42,579 nucleotides of DNA from NCBI RefSeq assembly GCF_000090795.2, contig NW_003546242.1, forward strand, positions 1,353,911 through 1,396,489, read 5' to 3'. Numbering within the stretch: position 1 is the first letter of the stretch; each line of letters begins with the position of its first letter. The notes beneath the pieces were generated by a model, which saw nothing but the letters and a program-made list of their open reading frames with translations, was not told where the DNA came from and did not search any database. Shown piece by piece: positions 29,975-40,770 of this stretch. The stretch is from Amphimedon queenslandica (taxonomy: Eukaryota; Porifera; Demospongiae; Haplosclerida; Niphatidae). Made by a program: the position numbers and the translations under genes.

Positions 29975-31899
29975 TATGAATAGTAATAATATGAAAAACT
30001 TCACCTATTTTATTTTCATTTATATTTTTGCATCTGTTGCCCATAATAATAATAATATAAACCATAATAATATACCTACTTTTCTAAGCAGGATTATTTG
30101 AATTGTAAAATTGTAGTGGAACAATAAATTTTACTGCGTCAAGGTAATCAAAATGAAATCTGTTCCTCAACACTAAAAGCAGGAAAGATGTATATAAAAT
30201 ATAAAACTAATTAGAAAACTTTTAGCGAAAGAATAGCTTTTGAAAAACAACTAATACCACGAAGAAAATTGACAAATTTTTATAAAAGGTTTACATAGCA
30301 TATCACTTTCAATTCCATCCATGTTGCACCTATCAATACCATAAAAACAATGTTGGACATAGTGTTACAAGTTTATGATGTAATGGTCATGTAACTACAA
30401 ATCTAGTAAATAAGTGACTTTTCCATATATTTTGAAAAATCAGTGAATCTCTTAAGCATAAAGCTATCTTAACTAGGGCTATAAAATTATTGAAATAATA
30501 GTCATGCCTGAGTGTTAGGTAACAGTTATTTGAAATTGAATTCGGCAAAACATTGGCTGCACGTGGCGTGGCACACCCACTGGTTGGCAAAAAGCAAAAA
30601 CACTGCATGAGATACCAGCATTTTGTGTTTGCTTGACAATACCAGAAAGCGGCTATGTTGCAAAGTTGGTTAGATGATCAATAAGTAAATGTTATACACC
30701 TAGGTTGAGGTTGCTTTGGGATTCATTTACTGAGGGACACAGTCCAAAGGTAAAAAAAACCCATAGTAACCGAGACAGAAGTTTATAGCAGGCATCTACC
30801 ATGCAAAATCTGTAGCTAAGAAACTGCCCATAATTAGCAAGGCTTTATTAAAGCACATGTCCTTCTACCTCTTTGTATCTCCTGAAAAGAAACGAAAAAT
30901 CTTTTTCCTACTTGTGCCTTGTATGTACAGTAAAACACGCCCTGAACATGCTTTTCCAATTCCATTTCACACATTAAGAAGTTTATCGCAAGGCCCAATG
31001 CTTTTGAGGCTTTATTTATTTCTTTTTCATGTTCTTTGCTGCTTTCTATGCTAAAATAATAACTCCAGACACCGTAGCTATGTTTTAAGGTAAATAATGA
31101 GAAACCTGTTTGCTTCTGGGCTGTCTGCGATGTAAATAACTAAGAAAACCTCTTTGACCACATAGTTATTTACCTGTGTGACGCAACTAAGCCATTATAA
31201 TTACTTCATATAACACAATCTGATTAATCAATTTCAAGTAGGCTTGGTAGAATGGCCATTATTTGTTTTAAAAAAACAAGGCCTAATTGACTTCAGGGAT
31301 GGCCATGCAAATCTTGAGTGGGCCAGGCCCAACAAAGCAGGCCTGGGCTATTCACACAAGGGCAGCTTATGTCCTGGAAACAACTAGAGGCATACAACTA
31401 CTACAAAATTTGATATGTTAGGACAATTGTTAGTGTTTTGAAAGAGCAGGAATAAAGTTTGGTATAAGCTTCATGCACTTTTAAACCAGCCCATAGCTCA
31501 GAAGCTTAAACCAAGCTTTGTTCTAGGCAACTTTATTGCCTGACACTGCTCGTATTTTACTACTTTTTGCTTTATATAGGCAAAACATTAAGGACTGCTT
31601 ATATTAGTAGGGCTATCAACCATCTGTCCTACAAAATTACTTGACAAAATGATCTTATTAATTTATTTGAACTTCATAACTATGGCGACAAAGTGAAAAA
31701 ACAAAGAGAGTAAAGAAATAGGTCAGTTGAGCATAGCGGATGACTAGAGATATAAAGTAAATGATAAAAGAATAAAGAAGAAAAAAGTAGAAAGATTGAG
31801 TTAGTATACATTTATCACAATGGCATTTGGAATGAAAAAAACAGTGCAGAGGAGTCAAAATGATTAATAATATGATCCTAAAATATGTTACAAATCAAC
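29975..31899. other. No gene or element identified
   Basis: AT-rich sequence with only short chance frames. A segment at 30567-30600 (ACCCACTGGTTGGCAAAAAG) has an inverted relative at 33378-33410. 31310-31360 is a small GC-rich island (GGGCCAGGCCC). Confidence 0.4.
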
Positions 31900-32334
31900 T
31901 ATTATAGAGAGAGAATGGTGAGGGACAGGAGTTCCATAACACCTCAAGGGAGACGTTTGAAATAGAGGAATCTTGCCTTTTTTGATGTAGCAAGTCGGTG
32001 TTGAAGCATAAAGGAAGTAACTGATTGGGTAGAGACTGGGCCAAAACAAAAAGCAACATTACCCAGGATATTAAAGTTTGGAGAAAGGTGTTCGATATTC
32101 TTGATAAAAAAATAGAATATCACTACATGCAAGAAGTGCATTATGGGAAGTAAATGCAGCTTCATTAGTCAAGTTTTACAGTCTGATTAAGTACAAAGTT
32201 TGTAAAACGCCTTTGAATTCTCTTTAACAAAATAATGTCCTTGATCAGTTTAGGTCTCCATAATTGGGAGCAATAAGTTCACTGAGATCTGACTAAACAT
32301 AGATACAGAACTTTCATTCATTCCATGCTGCATT

Positions 32335-32613
32335 CAGTGGCAGATCTATGGGGGGGGGCCAGGGGGGGGCAATGCCACCCAAAAATTGTTTGGAGTAACG
32401 TAAACTTTGGTTTACCTATATAAACTGTAAAGCAGCTGCAGTACTGGACTATGTCAACAATCTTAAAACCACAATACAGCTCATTTTAACAGGTTCAGTC
32501 TTTATAATTTTGACATCCCTAAAAGTTTTGCACAAGCTTAGTTGACCACACCCCTAATTACCCCTTCCATCTCATAATTGCCCCCCAAAAATTAAATCCT
32601 AGATCCGCCCCTG
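32335..32613. mobile_element. hAT-type MITE, 279 bp, in the LINE
   Basis: The ends CAGTGGCAGATCTATGGGGG and, inverted, CAGGGGCGGATCTAGGATTT are typical of the CAGGGGCGGATCYAG hAT MITEs found across animals. The perfect 8-bp target duplication is GCTGCATT (32327-32334 and 32614-32621). A C/G-rich inner part (TTTTTGGGGGGCAAT) is also inverted. The LINE sequence is continuous across the empty site. It encodes nothing. Confidence 0.92.
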
Positions 32614-32990
32614 GCTGCATTGAGGTGAGACATTACATCCAATAAGAGATAGCATACCATAAGTTTTACGACAGATTTTGTCATAGTGAGTTGACCAGTT
32701 TCAGTCGGAGGACAGCAATACAACCAAACTTCATCCTTATCCCTCTCAGGATCATTGATTGAGTAGGTCAACTGCGGATTGCTATGACCATATATCAAAA
32801 ATGAGCATTTGTTATGATTAAACAAGAGATCTGCTTGTTGAGACCAGGTGGAGAAAGACTTTAGGTTCTGCTGCAGAGAATAGCAATCTCTTATAGTGGT
32901 GATAGAGGTTGTACATTTGATGTCATCAGCAAACATGAGAAGTAGAGCCTTCTGCAATGGCGAGGGAAGGTCATTAACGTAGAAGACAAA

Positions 32991-33230
32991 TTTCACCATA
33001 ATTGACAAAAGTTACCTTATGGCGGGTAGTGAAATTTGTCTTTTTAGCCCAAAAATCAAATTTTCTGAGCTTTGTTTATCATTAAGTTATTCCACAGGAC
33101 GCAAAAAGTTACTATGTATCATTTAGAAACAATGGTTGTCCAACAGAGCTCCAACAGGTTGATATTTTTCATTATAATGATCAATTTTAAAATCTGCCAT
33201 GACGTAACTTTTGTCAATTATTGTCACAAA
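32991..33230. mobile_element. Second copy of the TGTGACCATAATTGACAAAAG MITE, in the LINE
   Basis: It aligns in inverted orientation with 8234-8472 over its length: both contain GATTTTAAAATTGATC, AATATCAACCTGT and ACAACCATTGTTTCTAAA on the appropriate strand. It separates LGPLLF from FYVNDLP of the LINE reverse transcriptase. One flank is AATA and the other AAAT, so the TA target is preserved on one side only and the exact ends are uncertain by a few bases. Confidence 0.82.
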
Positions 33231-33330
33231 TAAAAGTGGTCCCAGGATGCTCCTTTTGGGCACACGTATCCAACAGTCTTGTATGCTTGGCTGTTTTCTG
33301 GTTTTTTCTTTTTATAGTGTTTATCCACCA

Positions 33331-34206
33331 CTTTTTTATAAAAGTGAAGTTCTCACACCCAACAACACAACATCTCTTACCATTTTGCTTTTTGCCAATC
33401 AGTGGGTATGCCTAGACTCGTGTAGTACAATGTTTTACCAAGTTCAAAGAGGTGTTACGTAACCCGCCAGTGGTCTATAATGAAGAAGTGAATTAGCCAC
33501 ACAGACAGCAATTGTCCTTGAAAATTCCTTTACAATCTTTAGTATTATTTGTGAGGAATATTCTTCATGCTCAAAAGTCCATGTATAAAGTCTTCCATTC
33601 ATAACAGTACAGCTTCACTTCAGTTGGCACAAGTGGCAGCATGTACGGATTAGCATTAGCAAGCCAGGGGTCCAACTGTTAAGGGGGGATCCATCTATTG
33701 TGAGGGTATAGACGTAGACCCGTACTGGCAACCTCAAGCTCTGAACTTAAATTTCTTGCTGAATCTCAGTCCAGTGTCATTGCAGCTCCAACACTTCCAG
33801 CGTCAGAATATGCTTGGGCCTAGTTAATCCCATTCTAACTCCCATGGTCTCCTTCTGACATTGCAGGCAAAAATCTGAATCTTCTCATTAGCCATCTCGT
33901 TTCATTTCCTGTGAAGAATATAGGTCTTTGAAGAGAAGCTTTCAAGCAAAGGGGTGTAACTTTCCTTTGTTAGAGTATTCAGTAAAGAGAGATGCTGTAT
34001 TTTGTTTTCCCTGCTGCTTTTGGAATTAGAATAGACAGGTCACTAAACAGCTGGAACATGCCAGAGGGAAAAGTGGCACTCTAACTTCACATAATTGTTC
34101 CTGTTCTAAGCATCGCCATGCAGTTTTTTTGTAGAAAGAGGATTACTTGATAGTAGCCTGTAACAACTCAGTAACTGTAGAGTAAATTGACTACAAAAGA
34201 AGAGTT
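33331..34206. other. No gene identified
   Basis: Several short chance frames, and a GGGGGGATCC tract near 33682. The hAT relic that follows must have had its left end in this interval or further left, but no terminus is recognisable. Confidence 0.4.
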
Positions 34207-35778
34207 ATGTTAAAAACATATTTTCAGCCATTCTCTTCTGCTGTCAGCGGGTTTAGCTCTAGAGGGCATAGGGAAGTCATGGATGATAATTCATGTATTA
34301 ATGTGGTTAATTTTAGGTTTCTCAGGTCACTCTTCAGTACATCAATTGATATAGTGCGACAGAAGATGATAGCTGGTCACAAAATTCCACTTGGATTGGA
34401 CAAGTAATACAAAATGGCGTTATAGCTCTGCTTGCTGAGTTGGTGAGAAAGAAGATTAGAGAGGAGCTACATACTGTTCGTTACATCACCATCATAGCTG
34501 ATGAAACTAATAATATCAGCAAGTTCAAGAAGCTGTCTTATATCCTTAGGTACATCTCTAATGGCAATACGCATGAGAAAATTATTTCCTACACGAAATG
34601 TACTGAATTGAAAGCCGAGGCAATATTCACTCACATTACAAGTACACTCAGAGATAGTAATGGTGATATGACAAATTGTGTCAGACAGTGTTATGACGCA
34701 CCAGCTCAGTCTTGTTCTTGTTGATACTTGTCACACAGTTTCTCATGTCTGTACTTTTTCTTTACTTGAGAGTGTGTAAGTGTTCATCTTATCATGTATC
34801 CCCCACTCCATATTTATGACTAAACAGAAAGGGCCAGGGTTCACGAGACAGCTTCTTTATACTTTAGAGGGTATATAAGATGCAGTACTAATCACTCAAT
34901 AGTAGCTAGAGGCTTACTTTTTCAAGTGGCATTATTTCCTTTCTTCCTGTCACTTGTTCTTTTCAATCATGTCCTTGCCATTACCAAAAAAGTCTCTAAA
35001 TTATTTCAATTCGACCATATCAGGTAGAGTGCAACAGCGTCTTGCATCAAAGCCACTAGAACAATCCACATGAACTTGAGGTCAGAAAATGGTCCAAGGT
35101 TTGGGAGAAAGCTATTGCTTTGGCAAGTGTGATACTTCTGTGACTCCTTTGAGGACCAGATGTAATTGTGAATTACCTCACCTCCTAAGTGAAAGTTTAG
35201 TAGTAGAGTGAAATGTTGGGAGAAGTACAGGTACACCCATTGAAGAATACGGCACAGATATTTACTATACAACACTTGAAGCCATGGTCTATTGAATAAA
35301 TACCAGATTCAGTGAACTCAATCTTTCACTTCTGAAGGTATTTGATGCACTCATTTCTAACTCTGACCTTTGTCTAATGTTTTGACTCTAACACCTTTTC
35401 TTTCTCATAAGATCTCTGAAGCAGCAGTAACGGCAGAAGTTTCAACAACCAAGACCATTCTTCAAAAGGAAGCACCCAATCTGTGACTGCTGCTGGAAAA
35501 GACGAGTCTTTTCCTTGTGTTTACCACCATCATTTAAATTTTTCCAAGTGTTTTTAACCATCATAAAGCTCTACCAAATAGCTATGATGATTGTTGTTAG
35601 TAGTGTGAGTGCAAAAAGAAGCTTGTCTTCACTCAGGAGACTCAAGACATATCTTAGATCTACTATGACCCATGAGCGCCTCACAAACTTGGCTCTTTTG
35701 TACATAACGAGAGTCATCACCTCTCAGTTTTGGCACAAGGTGGATGAGTTGGTTGTATCTTTTTGCCCAAAGCCATGA
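34207..35778 (+). pseudogene. ZMYM1-like hAT transposase (DUF4371 and hATC) relic
   Basis: 34240-34340 reads FSSRGHREVMDDNSCINVVN, the start of the DUF4371 region. One frame over comes VIQNGVIALLAELVRKKIRE (34395-34450), then VRYITIIADETNNISKFKKL (catalytic Asp in IIADET) and LSYILRYISNGN. The middle, 34725-35400, is heavily decayed. The C-terminal hATC dimerisation domain reads VVSSVSAKRSLSSLRRLKTY and LRSTMTHERLTNLALLYITR (35590-35715). This is the ZMYM1/TTF-type hAT lineage. Stops and frameshifts are frequent. It would encode a nuclear cut-and-paste transposase making 8-bp duplications. Confidence 0.87.
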
Positions 35779-36160
35779 TATTAGAAGTTTTCCTTTAGAT
35801 AATGATTATCAAAAGTCAATCAACTTGATTGATCACACCGTATCAATTAATTTAGAATAACCTCATTCACAAAACTATGAATATTCATGAGCCCAGGTAG
35901 TTTCAAAACTCTGCACCTGTCTACACTAATCAGACCGTGATCTCATTGAGCAGTGTTGCTAGCCCTCTCTAGACCAGGCAACATGTTGCTAGCAACATTT
36001 GTGTTTACTTTGATTTTGTAGTCAACATGTTGCAAACAATCAATGTAGAAATCGGTTTTACTTAAGTTGCTCAAAAGATCAACTTAAGTAGCTATAAATG
36101 TTGCTGAATTTCTATGGTTACTATGTTATTAGATCTAAGTACTAAAATATAACAAATTAA
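35779..36160. other. Non-coding, with CAACATGTTGC repeats
   Basis: The 11-bp palindrome-like motif CAACATGTTGC occurs near 35981 and 36026, and GTTGCTAGC near 35957 and 35990. The motifs may mark an unidentified small element; no ends or duplication were found. Confidence 0.35.
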
Positions 36161-36377
36161 AAAAACAAGGACAAGTTGGATTCTGAACGACCAACAAAAA
36201 TACAAAATGAAAATCCTACTCTCGTGACACAAATTCTACTCTACATTGCACTCTTAATGTTATTATGTAAGAATTACAAATCACCTTGCATTGTTGAGTA
36301 AAATTTTGTCACGGGAGTAGTATTTTCATTTCGTATTTTGTTGGTCGTTGGTAATCCGACTTGTCCTTGTTTTTTTT
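36161..36377. repeat. Palindromic (foldback) repeat A, about 217 bp
   Basis: Left arm 36161-36255 and right arm 36283-36377 are inverted copies. Left includes AAAAACAAGGACAAGT and CGACCAACAAAAATACAAAA; the right has the inverted TTTTGTTGGTCG and ACTTGTCCTTGTTTTT. Arms are about 95 bp, around 85% matched by eye, with a short loop. A diverged relative is the core of repeat B at 39575-39836. Confidence 0.82.
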
Positions 36378-36600
36378 AATTTTAATGTTCTTGTTTGTTT
36401 TTTTAATAATATTTATCATATTTCTTCCATTACAATTGTGATACTTGTTGATTTTACGCAAACAATAATTTTCTTAATCATTATCATCATTGTTATGACT
36501 CTACAGCATTATGAGATTGAGAGACAGCTCTGATTGAATAGATATCGTGAAGGACTATTGATGACAAGGGAAATTAATGCTATAGATGCTCCATCTTCCC

Positions 36601-37424
36601 AATAGGCGGCTGCAGGATTGGACGGCAAGTCGGGCATGGGTGTGGTACAGGAATTAGGTTAGGCACACAAAGCGCTCAGCGATATTGGCAACACACTCTT
36701 TTACGCGCCCTTTTTAGCGCCATTTTTTGGTAGCAAAGGTGACTGTGATGAAGTAATGGGTGGTGTAGCTCCAACCCTGATTTCTGTAGTACAAGTAGTA
36801 CTATTAGTAAAGGAAGTAGAAGAATAAGGTGATGGAGAATGAGCAACAGCTGACTGTACATCAGCTGTAGCTGTAAAAGCTGTAGCTGTATCAACAGCAG
36901 TAGCAACTAGGGTGTAGATTGAGGCTCATGATCAACAGATTCAGCAAAAGACTGACCAAAAGTAAGAATTATGAGATAATCTGTATTATTGACTTCTTTA
37001 CTGTACTTACTAGGTTCACTCGGTAAACTGTTGTTCCTTTTAGCCTGTTCATTCACAAAGGACATAGTAAAGCTTGTCTTTTAGACATTGTAACTGACAA
37101 GAAAAGAACACTGAAAGAGCACTGAATAATGAAATGATCCTGCTTCCTAGAGTTGCTGTGGTGGCACACTGTGATTGGCCCCAAAGTCTTACCATCTCCT
37201 CCTTTATATAGTCTGTCTTTATCATATTGTTATTTATCTGCCATTTATGCATTTATAATTATTAGACTTTCATTAAAAATTTGGAATTATAATTGCAATA
37301 ATTGTTATAACTATGTAACAACTATTAACTAACCACAGAATAACTATTAATTATGATGATGTCACACGGTCAGAATTTTTGGTTGGCCATTGCCCCTACA
37401 TGCCCGACCCTGCATCCACCTATG
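36601..37424 (-). mobile_element. hAT-like non-autonomous element, 824 bp, with truncated gene
   Basis: The ends AATAGGCGGCTGCAGG and, inverted, CATAGGTGGATGCAGG share their form with the MITE at 25115-25260. The perfect 8-bp duplication is ATCTTCCC (36593-36600 and 37425-37432). The paralogous empty site at 40043-40050 reads CTCCATCTTCCCTGCAATCC, with a single ATCTTCCC. Inside, on the minus strand, are a TATATAAAGG box near 37200 and the start of a spliced gene. Confidence 0.92.
36703..37083 (-). pseudogene. Truncated gene inside the 824-bp element
   Basis: After a TATATAAAGG box about 120 bp upstream on the minus strand, an ATG at about 37083 opens MSKRQALL. A one-base frame change gives SFVNEQAKRNNSLPSEPS, which ends at a GT donor (GTAAGTACAG near 37012). 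An intron of about 60 bp ends TTTTGGTCAG at 36962. The second exon reads SFAESVDHEPQSTP, then, one frame over, a Ser/Thr/Ala-rich segment and LLPKNGAKKGA followed by a stop near 36710. MSKRQ starts followed by low-complexity linkers are usual at the N-terminus of ZMYM1-type hAT transposases, so this looks like the leftover first exons of the autonomous parent gene. That parentage is inference. Confidence 0.5.
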
Positions 37425-37899
37425 ATCTTCCCTGCAATCCTGTAGCTATTCCTGTTCTTGCTGTTGTCAAATTCATATTATCGTTGCATTATTAAAACAG
37501 CAGTTTGATTGTTTTCAATATAAAATAATTGATTACACACTTGATAAAAGAATAGTATGCAAGATTATTACCTTTTCATAGTTGCAAAACTCCACTAAGT
37601 ATTGCAATTGATTCCAACATAGCCAGCCTAGCTAGGTAAGAAAATTGCTTGATTGTCCCAGTTCTGAGAACTGAGCATGTGCAACCACACCCAAATTTTG
37701 GAGCACATGCTTCTACAATTAACAAAATGGCGGCATGAGGTAAGTAAGACCCAACAGTCATAGTATCACTTCTTCTTTCTTGGAGAATGATTCTGGTGTT
37801 AAGGACCTGCGCATACCCTGTTGGAGTAGAATGGTGTAACAATTAGCCTTCTATTATAAGCCAAGATGAAGATAAAGACCGACAATTGGATTGACAAGG

Positions 37900-38120
37900 A
37901 CTAACTTCATGATGATGATGAAGATAAAAAAAGGTGGCTAAACAAAACGGCCGGTTTGCCGAGTTTTGACTTTTCGCTTATACAAGGTCTAAAGCAATGG
38001 TAGTTGTGTCATTGGAGTCCTCTGGTCAAGATAAGGTCCTCTAAGAAGTCTGGTAAGTAGAGAAGCTCGTCCTGGTATAGCAAGGCTGTGAAAGTTGTGG
38101 TAGCCATTGTGTTTAGGGGT
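37900..38120 (-). pseudogene. Repeat-borne frame MATTTFTALLYQDELL, copy 1
   Basis: The minus strand starts at about 38106 with ATGGCTACCACAACTTTC and reads MATTTFTALLYQDELLYLPD, FLEDLILTRGLQ, then a stop. In copy 2 (40724 downward) the same frame reads MATTTFAAFLYLENELLCLP, DVLEDLVFTKGLHWYHQQGS and stays open for 67 codons. Many differences between the copies are conservative (Phe/Val, Ile/Val, Lys/Arg), so the frame may once have been translated. I do not recognise the family; the pattern is like the leader of a transposase. Confidence 0.4.
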
Positions 38121-38738
38121 GAATCCTACTTAGTAACGCTACCACATTACTAATGATGACTTGATATCAGTCTCAGCATCAGTTAATATGGATGAAGTAG
38201 CAGGGAGTACCAGTGGAGACCAAGAAGCAATGAACTGTTTTTGTTTTGTAGTTGTTTTTGTTTTGTAGTTTTTAAAATCTTTTATATTAAAATCTCACTT
38301 ATTATGTACCTTAAATACAGTAAGAATAGTAAAAAATATAAAATTATATTAAATTATTATAATAGGGCCACACTGACTTTGCCATCTTAAAATTTGAATA
38401 AAATAGCTGCTTTTCTGTTGTGCAATGCTTGGATTTTTGGTTCTATGATATAAGATAATAGTAGAGTGAAATTCATCAAAGTGAATTAAAAATCAAAGCA
38501 CAAGGCCACTTAGCAAGTACTTATGCCATTACTACCCCAATAGATATTACATGTACATTGATTAAAAGCAGCGCAAGACCGAATGGTCACATGCTCTTTT
38601 CACAGGAAGTGACATCTCGCTCATGTAAAACACTGTGACAATATTACAGAAGGCTGAAGCATTAATCGAGCATGTGCAGAATATAAGCACTGCTCCAACT
38701 TACACGATGATTGCTACAGCACCGAGCATGAGTATGGG

Positions 38739-38747
38739 TATAAAAGG
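38739..38747 (+). promoter_or_regulatory. Isolated TATA box, candidate core promoter
   Basis: TATAAAAGG is a near-consensus TATA box. About 25 bp downstream GCCCAGTCAATT could be an initiator. An ATG at 38803 opens MDSEESQNGSTTG within 65 bp and meets a possible splice donor CAGGTATCC. An Ets-like ACAGGAAGTGA lies upstream near 38603. No recognisable downstream exon is present. 38850-39430 shows no gene. Confidence 0.4.
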
Positions 38748-39439
38748 GGGTGCACTGCCCAGTCAATTATAAATGGCGGTTGGCTTGAGAATATAACTAA
38801 AAATGGACAGTGAAGAATCACAGAATGGAAGCACCACAGGTATCCACAAGATCTAAAATGACTCTTAGAAGAGTACAGCCAGTTTTACTAACTCCCTATA
38901 CCAGCATAAGAGTCAATAGAACCATGCATCATGCAGCTTTAACTAAAGTTATGAAATTAAACATGGATATAAACGGACCATAGCTATTTAGCTTGTTTTT
39001 AGATAGAAATGTTTCAAAATCTTCTAAATGATCACTGAAGGCACCTTTCTCTGCCACAGAATCAAACTTGATCGTTCTAAAGCTTGGCCTGTTTCACTAT
39101 TACTTGCTATGAACTACTTAACTGTGATTTAGTCACAAGATAAGAACAAGAAACATGTGGAAAATAAGAGGGTAGGAAATCATAGCCTCTTCCTTTTACT
39201 GCTACTATGTAAATCAACTGATGTTTTCCAGATCTTTATGATGTGTAAATGCCATTTTGAATATTTGCCACCATTTCTGGGCAGATTACCTCCTTTCATA
39301 CCGTGCATGCTCATTTAACAAAGTGCTTTTAAGACTGTTCTGGAAGTACTCTCAACATGAGAATTTCAATTTATACTCCAAAAGTGAAGGAAACAGAGAG
39401 GAAATGTAAAAGAGAGAAAATACATACCAATAATAATTT

Positions 39440-39960
39440 GAAATTTATTTATTAATGTTAATGATAATAAAGAATATTAGTATTGTTTGTGTAACATCAA
39501 CAAGTATCACAATTGCAACTGAAGAAATATGATAAATATAATAATAAGTTAACACAGACAAAAAGGTAAAAAAATAAAAAAAACAAGATTGAGTAGGATT
39601 CTAAAGCGAATGATTCCAAACAACCAGAAAAAATACAAAATGAAAATGCTACTCTCGTGATGCGAATTCTACTCTACATTGTACTTTTTATGTTATTTTT
39701 ATGTAATAATAACAAATGACCTTGCAAGGTAGAGTAGAACTTGCATCATGAGTGTAGGACTTTCATTTCTTATTTTTGTTGGTCGTTTAGAATCATTGGC
39801 TGTGGAATCCTAATCAATCTTGTTTTTCTTTAAATTGTTTGTTTTTTTTGTGATAATTTATTATAAAATATGCAATATATCTTTAGTTGCAATTGTCATA
39901 CTTGTTGATTTTAACACAAACAATACTAATCTTATAAGCATTGTTATGACTTTACAGCAT
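39440..39960. repeat. Large palindromic repeat B (about 520 bp)
   Basis: Inner arms 39575-39680 and 39730-39836 correspond to foldback repeat A. Outer arms 39440-39560 and 39850-39960 are also inverted to each other: AACAAGTATCACAATTGCAA on the left, TTGCAATTGTCATACTTGTT on the right, followed outward by ACACAAACAATACTAAT and its complement. The whole can fold into one long hairpin with arms of about 230 bp. Copy 1 has only the inner hairpin and the right outer arm. Confidence 0.78.
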
Positions 39961-40760
39961 TTATGAGAGACAGCACTGATTGAATACTTTTGACAAGTGA
40001 AAATAATATTATAGACTTGACACAAGTCCTTGTTTAAGAAGCTCCATCTTCCCTGCAATCCGGTAGCTAGTCCTGTTTTTTCTATTGTCAAGTTCATATT
40101 ATCATTGCATTATATCACATTACTTTTTTTTTAATAAAATAATTCATTACACACTCGGTAAAAAAATAATATGAAAGATATTTAATACATTTTCTTAGCA
40201 GGAAAGCTCCACTAAGTAGTAAGTATTGAAGCATCGCTAGCCTAGCTGGGTAAAAAATTGCTAGCTTTTGCTTTTGAGATCTGAGCATGCGCAACCACAC
40301 CGACATTTTAAAGCACATGCTTCTTTAACTAACAAAATGATGGCACAAGGTAAGTCAGTATGATCCAACAGTCACAGTATCACTTCTTCCTTCCTTGGAG
40401 ACTAATTCTAGGGGACAAGGACCTGCACATACCCTGTTCAAGTGAAACGGTGTAAGACTTAGCCTTCTATTACCAGCCAAGATTGAGATATAGACCGACA
40501 ACTGGATTGACAGGACTTTTCAGATGATGATGGAGATGAAAAAAGGTCGCTGAACAAAATGGCCATTTTTGCTGAATCTTGACATTTCTCTCAGACAAAG
40601 TTTGGAGCCTTGCTGGTGGTACCAATGGAGTCCTTTGGTAAAAACAAGGTCCTCTAAAACGTCTGGTAAGCATAGGAGCTCGTTTTCCAGGTATAGAAAG
40701 GCTGCAAAAGTTGTGGTAGCCATTTTGAAGTGGGCCGAATCCTACATAGTAACGCCACTA
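39837..40760. repeat. Non-coding repeat unit, copy 2 (no insertion)
   Basis: Direct-orientation paralogue of 36378-38150 without the 824-bp element, so it serves as the empty-site control. A segment AACAAAATGATGGCACAAGG followed by TAAGT near 40334 (copy 1: AACAAAATGGCGGCATGAGG followed by TAAGT near 37722) has the look of a short first exon with a splice donor. On the minus strand 40520-40723 is open (MATTTFAAFLYLENEL). It ends near a short palindrome, TAGTAAC..GTTACTA (40747-40766). Confidence 0.8.
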
Positions 40761-40770
40761 TGTTACTAAT

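Larger units (their letters stand above)
31900..33330 (-). pseudogene. LINE (CR1/Jockey-like) reverse transcriptase, 5'-truncated
   Basis: Read on the minus strand: VPKRSILGPLLF near 33240-33275 (normally PQGSILGPLLF), a MITE, then FVFYVNDLPSPLQKALLLMF and FADDIKC, the catalytic box with both Asp residues, then DCYSLQQNLKSFSTWSQQAD and LFNHNKCSF (32740-32960). After a second MITE come TYCSQLWRPKLIKDIILLKR, then LHLLPIMHFLHVVIFYFFIK and a last FKRLP at about 31960. Block order is that of the reverse-transcriptase thumb and C-terminus of non-LTR retrotransposons. Stops and frame changes occur after 32600. No endonuclease remains, as usual for 5'-truncated copies. Confidence 0.87.
36378..38150. 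repeat. Non-coding repeat unit, copy 1 (with 824-bp insertion)
   Basis: Taken without 36601-37432, this aligns directly with 39837-40760. Shared landmarks in order are TGATACTTGTTGATTTTA, GTTATGACT.TACAGCATT, GCTCCATCTTCCC then TGCAATCC, GAGCATG.GCAACCACACC, ATAGTATCACTTCTTC, GACCTGC.CATACCCTGTT, TTAGCCTTCTATTA and AAAGTTGTGGTAGCCATT. On the minus strand both copies start a frame MATTTF. Identity is about 75-80% by eye. It may be a family of non-autonomous elements. Confidence 0.8.

Noticed and set aside
30567-33410. Inverted pair 30567-30600 / 33378-33410 as ends of one element
   Set aside because: Similarity covers only about 30 bp, lacks a target duplication, and the interval contains unrelated elements with their own ends.
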